22,453 nucleotides of DNA, taken from NCBI GenBank assembly GCA_027621335.1, contig JAQCAN010000011.1:1-22453 (forward strand). The letters run 5' to 3'. The translations under genes were made by a program, and so were the position numbers. Numbering within the stretch: the first letter of the stretch is position 1; every line of letters begins with the position of its first letter. Below, in pieces: positions 16,929-22,453 of this stretch. Source of the stretch: Bacteroidota bacterium (GTDB lineage Bacteria; Bacteroidota; Bacteroidia; Flavobacteriales_D; JABDKJ01). The notes under the pieces were generated by a model. That model worked only from the letters and a program-made list of their open reading frames with translations, was not told the origin of the DNA and did not search any database.

Positions 16929-16973
16929 TTTTTGATTTCGTTACATTGGCACGGCCCTTGTAATCACCTGTAT

Positions 16974-17720
16974 ATGAAACACATGAAGACCATCCTGTTG
17001 ATATGCCTGATTGGCCTTCAAGGAGGGCTGATGGCACAGATAGCTGATAATAACAACAGCAACCAGAATAGGAATAGAAATTTCCGAAATGGTTATAACA
17101 CGGGCGTTCAAATTTCTGGACATGTCCAACTGGCCCTACCACAAAGCGAATTTGCCGAGATATATAACGGATATCCAGCCGGCTTTGCAGCTTCTCTCAT
17201 GTTACCTATGGGGCGCTCTGGAATTCTCAGAATGGGTGGAGAGTTCGCATGGAACAGCATGGGTACTGAAAAGACGCTGGTTGAATTGGTCGATGACGCT
17301 CAGAACGTCATTGTAGGGGATATGAATGTGGGTACGGATCAGCGCAGCTACCATTTTATCACCCGTTTCTCACCGTTCACTGGTGCAGTTCGCCCTTATT
17401 TAGATGGATTCGTAGGTGTAAGGACCTATACAACAGATACAGAAATCGTGGCGACTGAGGATGACGGGTCATACACGAGCACTACCTATAGCTTGAGCAG
17501 GGATGGAGTGATGAGCTATGGCTATGCAGGGGGCCTTATGCTAGGGTTGGGAAGAAGTTTTTTCATTGATGCCAAGGTGCAAGTGGTACGCGGAGGAAAT
17601 GTGACTTATGTGGACCAGTCCACCTTGGTTGTGGACACTGATGGAGATATCAACTTCTCTTTGGAAACGACTCCTACGGACATCATAATTCCGCAAGTTG
17701 GAATCTCTCTGGTTTTTTAA
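16974..17720 (+). CDS. Small outer-membrane beta-barrel protein of unknown function
   Basis: A 248-residue exported protein. The frame opens at a TTG (16932), but the ATG at 16974 begins a proper signal peptide (KTILLICLIGLQGG core, cleavage near LMA-Q at about residue 22). The mature protein begins with an Asn-rich stretch (NNNSNQNRNRNFRNG), then alternates strands separated by charged turns: GVQISGHVQLALP, GFAASLMLPMG, LRMGGEFAWNSMG, YHFITRFSPF, VRPYLDGFVGVRTYT, MSYGYAGGLMLGLG, FFIDAKVQVVRGG. It ends in a strand with terminal phenylalanine (IIPQVGISLVF), as outer-membrane barrels do. About eight strands can be proposed, like the OmpA-/OmpW-like barrel class. It follows the anti-sigma-like gene by 45 bases and probably shares its transcript. 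Confidence 0.8.
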   Translation: MKHMKTILLICLIGLQGGLMAQIADNNNSNQNRNRNFRNGYNTGVQISGHVQLALPQSEFAEIYNGYPAGFAASLMLPMGRSGILRMGGEFAWNSMGTEKTLVELVDDAQNVIVGDMNVGTDQRSYHFITRFSPFTGAVRPYLDGFVGVRTYTTDTEIVATEDDGSYTSTTYSLSRDGVMSYGYAGGLMLGLGRSFFIDAKVQVVRGGNVTYVDQSTLVVDTDGDINFSLETTPTDIIIPQVGISLVF

Positions 17721-17734
17721 CTGAAATTGCACAC

Positions 17735-17756
17735 AGAGGATCGATAAGGTCCTTTT
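17735..17756 (+). terminator. Weak candidate terminator between convergent genes
   Basis: AGGATC (17737-17742) pairs with GGTCCT (17748-17753) around the loop GATAA, with one T-G wobble, and an outer A-T and G-T pair are possible. It is followed by only four T residues before a C. It sits in the 36-base gap between the barrel gene and the convergent permease gene. The stem is short, so the call is tentative. Confidence 0.4.
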
Positions 17757-19004
17757 CTACGCGCTTCGAATCGCTTCTACAGGATCCAGTCGGCTGGCGC
17801 TGAAGGCAGGAATGATGCCTGCTAGGATTCCGATGACCAAGGTGATGCCGATTCCGATGAGAACATTTTTCATGCTCAGGAAGACATCGAATCCAATGGC
17901 CTTGGAAAGAATAAGCGTCAAAAGATAAATCACGATTAGCGCAATTATCACACCGATGAAGCTCAGAAGGATGCTCTCGACCAGGAATTGAAGAAGGATA
18001 AAGGCCTGCTTGGCCCCCAGTGCTTTTTGAATGCCTATGATGCTCGTGCGCTCCTTGACCGAGACGAACATGATATTCGCGATCCCGAATCCGCCCACCA
18101 GTATAGAGAACATGCCTATGACCAAGGCCACGGTAGTAAAGAATCCAAAGATGCCGTCCAAGATATTGGCGACAATGCTCATCTCATTCAGGGCGAAGTC
18201 CTTCTCTTCCCCGGGTCTCAACCGATGAATGGAGCGAAGGACACCAGTGATCTCATCTTTGAGTTCCAGATTGGTGACCCCTTCCTTGGCTTTGATGAAT
18301 AAGGTGTTCTGGGTATTGTTCACATCGACCAGCTGTCTTCCAAAATTCAAAGGAACAATGAGCACATCATCCACATTGTCACCCAGCAAGCTCTCTCCCT
18401 CCCGTTCCATGAGACCGATGACTTCCGCCTTTCGGCCTTTGATCTTCACCGTTCTGCCCAAGGGTGAGGCACCAGCAAATAGGCCATCGGCAATGTCCGC
18501 CCCGATAACGCAGACCGGTCTTCCCATATTAGCCTCTGATGGAGTGAAGAATCGCCCTGACTCCAGTTTCAGCGGGTAGACTTTTTCAAAGGATTGAGTA
18601 CATATCAAGACAAAAGCTCCGCCCATGATGTTATTCTCAAAACTGACTTCAGTCTGATATTCAGTCTTAAAAGCGCCCTCTTCAGCAGTTCGGAGCCTAT
18701 CCATGAGCATGTCTAAATCCTTCTTGCTAGGCTCAGGCCGCTGCCAGTACTTCCACCACGGATATTCCGTTTCTCCTTCCTCAACAGTCATAGGCCATTT
18801 TTCTACGAAGACCAGATCATCACCCAAGGTTGAAACCGTACTGCGGATATTCGCTTCCATGGAATCCACAAGCGAGAAGACCATGATGATGGCAAAAATG
18901 CCTATGGTGACCCCTAGCAAGGACAAGAAAGTCCGCAGCTTGTTCACCAAGAGGGAACGAGTGGAGAAATTGACACTCTCTTTTATTTCATCCAGCGATA
19001 GCAC
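17757..19004 (-). CDS. MacB-like ABC transporter permease (FtsX family)
   Basis: A 415-residue inner-membrane permease. Order: cytoplasmic N-terminal helix (SLLVNKLRTFLSLLGVTIGIF leads into TM1, about 26-48); large periplasmic MacB_PCD domain about 50-280 (GRFFTPSEANMGRPVCVIG, LIVPLNFGRQL segments); then FtsX core with TM2 about 285-308, TM3 about 333-360 and TM4 about 380-400, with FVSVKERTSIIGIQKALGAK between TM2 and TM3 and the terminal SRLDPVEAIRSA. These are hallmark features of the MacB/LolC family, which couples ATP hydrolysis in the cytoplasm to periplasmic conformational change. No ATPase gene is adjacent, so the partner must be elsewhere. The start is GTG: the only in-frame upstream codons before a stop lack a better start. 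Confidence 0.92.
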   Translation of the reverse strand: MLSLDEIKESVNFSTRSLLVNKLRTFLSLLGVTIGIFAIIMVFSLVDSMEANIRSTVSTLGDDLVFVEKWPMTVEEGETEYPWWKYWQRPEPSKKDLDMLMDRLRTAEEGAFKTEYQTEVSFENNIMGGAFVLICTQSFEKVYPLKLESGRFFTPSEANMGRPVCVIGADIADGLFAGASPLGRTVKIKGRKAEVIGLMEREGESLLGDNVDDVLIVPLNFGRQLVDVNNTQNTLFIKAKEGVTNLELKDEITGVLRSIHRLRPGEEKDFALNEMSIVANILDGIFGFFTTVALVIGMFSILVGGFGIANIMFVSVKERTSIIGIQKALGAKQAFILLQFLVESILLSFIGVIIALIVIYLLTLILSKAIGFDVFLSMKNVLIGIGITLVIGILAGIIPAFSASRLDPVEAIRSA

Positions 19005-19218
19005 AGGAGCATGGAATTTATATTACGAATAACGCTATTTCACGTGTTGGTGGGATTGATATGGTATGGAGGGAAGGAGAATTCCATGAGAGGAGAGCAG
19101 ACCACAGAGTCCAATACTACGTTTTAAAGCTCGATAGGCTCGTTCTGCTTTCCTTGGCACGGTTTTTTGAACAATGCTGCGCAAGTCAAGCATTCAGGTT
19201 TAACTTCGCTTTTACAGT
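19005..19218. other. Divergent intergenic region (214 bases)
   Basis: Lies between the divergently read permease gene and the MORN_2 gene, so promoters for both are expected. Two things stand out: a 9-base inverted repeat CATGGAATT (19010-19018) and AATTCCATG (19080-19088), and a TTTTTTG run at 19163-19169. No convincing -33/-7 pair at normal spacing was found on either strand. The block 19064-19103 is purine-rich. No ORF or RNA gene was seen. Confidence 0.4.
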
Positions 19219-20202
19219 ATGAAACACGTCCTAACCGTCCTGATTCCCTTCTTTATTCTCTCAAGTGCATCGGCACAGCCCTTTAATGTCTTGGATGATC
19301 AAGGTCGTAAACAAGGGGATTACAAAAAATTCTTTGAAGGCACAGAGCAAGTCTTCTATATCGGCCAGTTCAAGGATGATCTGCCGTATGGTCATTTCCA
19401 ATACTATTTTAGAGAAGGAGGGAAGAAAGCCGATATGTTCTATCGACCGGGAGGTAAGGACGTCTTTTCAATCACTTATTACCCTGCAGGAGGCAAGATG
19501 GGAGAAGGGAAGTATATCTCACAAGCTAAGGACAGTGTATGGAATTACTACGATGAAGAGCAGCGTCTGACGTCCACTGAAGATTGGGTGAATGGAAAGA
19601 AATCAGGCGTGGAGAGAGTTTATTTTCCCACTGGCATTCTCGCTGAAGAGCTATACTGGAAAGAAGACCTCCGACATGGGCCTTGGAACCAGTTCTTCGA
19701 AGACGGTAAGCCTTATTTAAAAGGAAATTTTGTGAATGATGTCTACGATGGAGAGATGACATTCTACTTCCCGAATGGTAAGAAAGAGATCTATGGGAAG
19801 TGTGTGAATGGCATGCGAGAAGGAACGTGGTGGTATTATAACAAAGATGGGAGCGTACGCAACCAAATGCTCTATCGAAGAGGAGAAGTGGAGAAAGAGA
19901 AGAAGGAGAACGGGACCTTTTACGAATATGGACCGGACAACATCATTCTCTCGGAAGTGACCTACAAGAATGGGGTCAAGGAAGGTCCTTTCGCCTACTA
20001 CTATGACGATGCTTCGTTTGAATTGGTCGAGGAGGTGGATCCTCGTACAGGGGAGAAGTATATGAAAGAGGTCAAGACTGGGAATGGAGTGAAGATGAGT
20101 GGTCTATACAAGACGGATGAGCTTCATGGTACGGTCAGACATTTCAATGAGGCAGGAGTGCTCATCAAAGAAGAGCACTATGAACTAGGAGTACTGAAAT
20201 GA
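19219..20202 (+). CDS. Exported MORN_2 (YwqK-like) repeat protein
   Basis: A 327-residue exported protein. A signal peptide occupies residues 1-20 (ending SASA-Q). The rest is tandem MORN_2-type units of roughly 22-25 residues, each with a YYxxG or FYxxG turn and a GxWxxY core: GQFKDDLPYGHFQYYF, GKYISQAKDSVWNYYDEEQ, LRHGPWNQFFEDGKPYLKG, YDGEMTFYFPNGKKEIYGK, MREGTWWYYNKDGSVRN, KEGPFAYYYDDASFE, LHGTVRHFNEAGVLIKEEHY. Annotation pipelines often label such proteins YwqK-family antitoxin, but no toxin is present here and an envelope or protein-binding scaffold is equally likely. There is no T9SS C-terminal domain or lipobox. Its last codons overlap the lipoprotein gene start (ATGA at 20199), suggesting coupled translation. 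Confidence 0.85.
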   Translation: MKHVLTVLIPFFILSSASAQPFNVLDDQGRKQGDYKKFFEGTEQVFYIGQFKDDLPYGHFQYYFREGGKKADMFYRPGGKDVFSITYYPAGGKMGEGKYISQAKDSVWNYYDEEQRLTSTEDWVNGKKSGVERVYFPTGILAEELYWKEDLRHGPWNQFFEDGKPYLKGNFVNDVYDGEMTFYFPNGKKEIYGKCVNGMREGTWWYYNKDGSVRNQMLYRRGEVEKEKKENGTFYEYGPDNIILSEVTYKNGVKEGPFAYYYDDASFELVEEVDPRTGEKYMKEVKTGNGVKMSGLYKTDELHGTVRHFNEAGVLIKEEHYELGVLK

Positions 20203-20879
20203 AGGTGCACGCGGCCATAGCCATTTTTACCATCAGCGTATTCATGGGCTGCAAAGGGGATGACCCTGTCCTCATAGATCCTGGTTATGCTTATTTCAAC
20301 CTTAAGTCGAACAGCTACATCGCCTATGATGTGGATAGCTTGGTCTACGATATCCCGTCCGGTATACAGGATACGTTCCAGTTTCAGATCAAAGAAGTTC
20401 TGGACACCACCTTCTTCGATTTAGAAGGTAGGCCTACCGCCAGGATCGAACGGTTTTATAGAGATGAAGCCTCAGACCCTTGGGTACTAAAGAAAATATG
20501 GGTGGCCAACCGGACCACTACTCGGGCTGAGAAAGTGGAAGAGAATGTGCGATTCGTGAAAATGGTATTTCCAGTGGATGAATTCTTGGTCTGGGATGGG
20601 AATGCACAGAATGTCTTCGAGGATTGGGACTACAGATACCAGGATATCGCTACACCCAAGCAGATTGGACCGATTTCATTCGATAATACGGTCACTGTGA
20701 TTCAGAGGGACATCAGTAACCTCATAGAGGAGGAGTTCGCTCAGGAAATATATGCTTATGACGTAGGAATGGTCTACAAGCAATTGGATACCTTGAAGTA
20801 CTCCTTGAGCGGTGGAATTCAGACCTTGCGCACAGGCATCAAGTTCAAGATGACCGCCTTCGAGTTCGGGGTGGAGTGA
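20199..20879 (+). CDS. Lipoprotein of unknown function
   Basis: I do not recognise a family. A 226-residue protein with a lipoprotein signal: short Lys/His N-terminus, hydrophobic core, then FMGC with Cys18 as the lipidation site, followed by KGDDP; Bacteroidota lipoproteins with acidic residues after the cysteine often go to the surface. The body is strand-rich (YFNLKSNSYIAYDVDSLVYD, FQFQIKEVLDTTFFDLEG, ARIERFYRDEAS, NTVTVIQRDISN, IYAYDVGMVYKQLDTLKY), with a tail of short strands (IKFKMTAFEFGVE). The pattern resembles the many beta-sandwich lipoproteins of Bacteroidota whose role is unknown. The start ATG overlaps the MORN_2 gene stop, and both genes are likely one transcript. Confidence 0.8.
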   Translation: MKVHAAIAIFTISVFMGCKGDDPVLIDPGYAYFNLKSNSYIAYDVDSLVYDIPSGIQDTFQFQIKEVLDTTFFDLEGRPTARIERFYRDEASDPWVLKKIWVANRTTTRAEKVEENVRFVKMVFPVDEFLVWDGNAQNVFEDWDYRYQDIATPKQIGPISFDNTVTVIQRDISNLIEEEFAQEIYAYDVGMVYKQLDTLKYSLSGGIQTLRTGIKFKMTAFEFGVE

Positions 20880-20906
20880 ATCACTTTGATTCTGAAAAGT
20901 TCAGCT

Positions 20907-20935
20907 TTGAAATCTTATATGTTGGGCGATATTTG
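20907..20935 (+). promoter_or_regulatory. Putative Bacteroidota promoter for the small His-rich gene
   Basis: TTG at 20907-20909 is followed, after 18 bases, by GATATTTG at 20928-20935, one mismatch (G for T at the first position) from TAnnTTTG. The spacing fits the Bacteroidota -33/-7 arrangement. Transcription would start near 20941, giving a leader of about 14 bases before the ATG at 20955. Confidence 0.5.
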
Positions 20936-20954
20936 TAGCCATTAAATTATCGAA

Positions 20955-21110
20955 ATGAGCAAGGAAAAGTATTTTGACATCAGCACGCCTCTTCTCCTCA
21001 TTGCTGGATTTACTCTGATCTTCTTCTATTTCATGACCCGCTGGTCAGCACCTCATCATGACCATGGCGACCATCATGATATGGAACAGGTGGAAGAAGG
21101 AGGGCACTGA
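20955..21110 (+). CDS. Small single-pass membrane protein with histidine-rich tail, 51 aa
   Basis: A 51-residue ORF shorter than common length cut-offs. Residues 1-11 are polar (SKEKYFDIST), followed by a hydrophobic transmembrane segment about 12-29 (PLLLIAGFTLIFFYFMT), then RWSAP and a tail of alternating His and acidic residues: HHDHGDHHD at 34-42, then MEQVEEGGH. Seven histidines in the tail (H34, H35, H37, H40, H41, H51 and neighbours) suggest possible divalent-metal binding; this is inference. A plausible promoter lies just upstream. The stop is one base from the convergent methyltransferase stop. No family was recognised. Codon use is like that of its neighbours and the whole frame has protein-like hydropathy, which supports a real gene. 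Confidence 0.65.
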   Translation: MSKEKYFDISTPLLLIAGFTLIFFYFMTRWSAPHHDHGDHHDMEQVEEGGH

Positions 21111-21111
21111 C

Positions 21112-22453
21112 CTAGTCTTCCTTATCCCCTTCTTGCTTTTTCTTCAACGCAGCTTTTTTCAAGCTTTCCTTGAAACTGTTCCCTTTGGTCTCAGGCGCCT
21201 GGTCTGGTTTGCTCTTCACTCTATCCTCCTTAGACACCTCTTTGGAACTCATGCTTTCATTCCTAGCCTTTTGAGGTCGTTCACTCTTCCGACTATCCGC
21301 TTTAGGCTTGTCTCTTGGAAAGCTCTTTTTCCTTTCGCTTTGTGAGGTACTCTCATTTGAAAAGCTCTTCTTCCTTTCACTTGGTGGAGTCCTGTCCTGA
21401 TCGAATGGGGTTCTGCGCTTGCTCACGGGGCTATCGATCTCTTCTCGCCCCTTCCCCTTGAATTCCTTCTTGAATCCAGAGGGCTTATCTCCATTTCTAG
21501 GGGCTCTTCCTTCTTCTCTTGAAGGTCGGTCACCTTGCTGTGGTCTTCTCGCATCTCTGGTGTCTCTGCCTGTCTCGTCCCTATTCTTCTTGAAGGGTCT
21601 TCGCGCTTCTGGAGCAGGCCAGAAACGGTCTGCATAACTCTCTGGACGTTCCACTTTCATTCCCTTTCTGCTTCCATCATAAAGGTCGAATCGCTGGAAG
21701 AGGCACTCAAGCGATCCATTGAAAAGGACCATGCGTTTGGTCGGTTTCAGACTGAAACCCTTCAGTGCTTCTTCATTGGAACTGATATACCAGCACTCCG
21801 ACCCAGGGAACTGATGCTTGAGATGATCGGACATGTCCTCATAGAAACCGATGATATCCGTCTGCCCCATCCGTTCGCCATAGGGAGGATTGAAGATCAG
21901 GAATTCACCTTGGCCCTTCTGTTCGAAGAAGTCGGCCCGCTCAAAGTGCATCACTTCATCCAAGCCTAGTGTTTCCGAACTGCTGCGAGCCATACGCACA
22001 TGGATGCCACTGAGGTCTGTGCCTTTGATAGTGATATCTCCTTTGTCTATCTCGGCATTGGCTTCTTTCTTTACTTTCTCCCAGAGGGAGCTATCGAAAT
22101 TCTTCCAACGCATAAAAGCGTACTCCTCTCTTAAGAATCCTGCAGGAGTGTTTGAAGCAATCATGGCTGCTTCCAAAGCAAGGGTTCCAGAGCCACACAT
22201 AGGATCCCATAAGGGGCGCTCCTTGGTCCATCCACTCAAAAATACCATTCCTGCCGCAAGGATTTCGTTCAATGGCGCTGCATGTCCACTCGCTCTATAG
22301 CCTCGTTTATGAAGAGATTCTCCACTGCTATCCATGGAGATTCGGCAATCTTGATCCTTGATATATAGATTCAGCAACAGGTCAGGGGCCTCCACATCCA
22401 CATTGGGGCGTATGCCTGTCTTCTCTCTGAAACGGTCCACGATGGCGTCCTCC
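21112..22453 (-). CDS. THUMP-domain class I rRNA methyltransferase (RlmL/YpsC-like), N-terminus outside window, with long disordered tail
   Basis: The frame runs open to the right edge, so the gene starts beyond it; the GTG at 22440 is internal. About 446 residues are visible. The first 50 end the THUMP domain (TGIRPNVDVEAPDLLLNLYI region, read as VDVEAPDLLLNLYI). The methyltransferase shows motif I DPMCGSGTLALEAA (about 22166-22208) for S-adenosylmethionine and IFNPPYGERM (about 21869-21898), the NPPY motif of N2-guanine methyltransferases; LHKRGYRASGHAAPLNE is a family segment. Known RlmL N-halves make m2G2445 in 23S rRNA. From about 21610 to the stop lie some 165 residues of low-complexity Arg/Lys/Glu/Ser/Pro with repeated SERKKSF (twice) and a Lys-rich end; this is disordered and highly charged and absent from typical relatives. 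Likely RNA-binding. Confidence 0.87.
   Translation of the reverse strand, partial: EDAIVDRFREKTGIRPNVDVEAPDLLLNLYIKDQDCRISMDSSGESLHKRGYRASGHAAPLNEILAAGMVFLSGWTKERPLWDPMCGSGTLALEAAMIASNTPAGFLREEYAFMRWKNFDSSLWEKVKKEANAEIDKGDITIKGTDLSGIHVRMARSSSETLGLDEVMHFERADFFEQKGQGEFLIFNPPYGERMGQTDIIGFYEDMSDHLKHQFPGSECWYISSNEEALKGFSLKPTKRMVLFNGSLECLFQRFDLYDGSRKGMKVERPESYADRFWPAPEARRPFKKNRDETGRDTRDARRPQQGDRPSREEGRAPRNGDKPSGFKKEFKGKGREEIDSPVSKRRTPFDQDRTPPSERKKSFSNESTSQSERKKSFPRDKPKADSRKSERPQKARNESMSSKEVSKEDRVKSKPDQAPETKGNSFKESLKKAALKKKQEGDKED

Noticed and set aside
19219..20202. Antitoxin role for the MORN_2 protein
   Set aside because: The label comes from YwqK-type naming; there is a signal peptide and no toxin gene beside it.
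21058..21345. Plus-strand ORF over the end of the methyltransferase tail
   Set aside because: It is the complement of a Lys/Glu-rich tail (Leu/Phe-rich by reversal) and overlaps the better small gene in another frame.
1..22453. tRNA, rRNA, CRISPR, insertion sequence or prophage
   Set aside because: No cloverleaf-like tract, spaced direct repeats, transposase or phage genes were seen on reading; covariance or repeat tools were not available to exclude them fully.

Overview
The window comes from a member of the Bacteroidota, most likely a marine or gliding-type Flavobacteriales relative. Evidence: a gliding-motility/type IX secretion (T9SS) C-terminal domain on a giant SprB-repeat protein, a PorP/SprF protein, a TPR-PD40-OmpA lipoprotein, a GWxTD-domain protein, a carboxypeptidase-regulatory plus TonB-plug protein, MORN_2-type repeats, weak Shine-Dalgarno signals and TAnnTTTG-like -7 promoter elements. 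All assignments are by eye from sequence motifs; no database search was run. I see no tRNA, rRNA, CRISPR array, insertion sequence or prophage gene.

Layout. (1) 3-1067, plus: 3' end of a GWxTD-domain protein, then rlmB, 3 bases apart. (2) 1209-10939, plus: a probable four-gene surface-adhesin operon. It holds a small exported protein of unknown function, a 2132-residue adhesin with 19 SprB-like repeats and a gliding/T9SS C-terminal domain, a PorP/SprF protein, and an OmpA-family lipoprotein that should anchor the machinery to peptidoglycan. It ends in a strong hairpin terminator. (3) 10960-13148, minus: a 519-residue helical protein conserved only by impression, and a gamma-carbonic-anhydrase-like hexapeptide protein. 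(4) 13225-14456, plus: an Nfu-type Fe-S scaffold translationally coupled to a LON substrate-binding-domain protein. (5) 14542-17720, plus: a barrel-less carboxypeptidase-regulatory/TonB-plug protein, an ECF-like sigma factor, an overlapping membrane anti-sigma-like protein with a periplasmic TPR region, and a small outer-membrane barrel. (6) 17757-19004, minus: a MacB-like ABC permease without an adjacent ATPase. (7) 19219-20879, plus: an exported MORN_2 protein overlapping a lipoprotein gene. (8) 20955-21110, plus: a 51-residue single-pass protein with a histidine-rich tail, missed by length-based ORF calling. (9) 21112 to the right edge, minus: an RlmL/YpsC-like THUMP-methyltransferase with a long disordered tail.

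How the genes work together. Region 2 looks like one functional unit: the adhesin is exported through T9SS, and its PorP/SprF and OmpA partners are encoded directly downstream. Region 5 is the most interesting candidate for an undescribed system. A stand-alone TonB plug, with no receptor barrel, sits 12 bases upstream of a sigma/anti-sigma pair and a barrel protein, which suggests an envelope-sensing regulatory cassette. The remaining genes are housekeeping (RlmB, Nfu, RlmL-like) or envelope proteins of unknown role.
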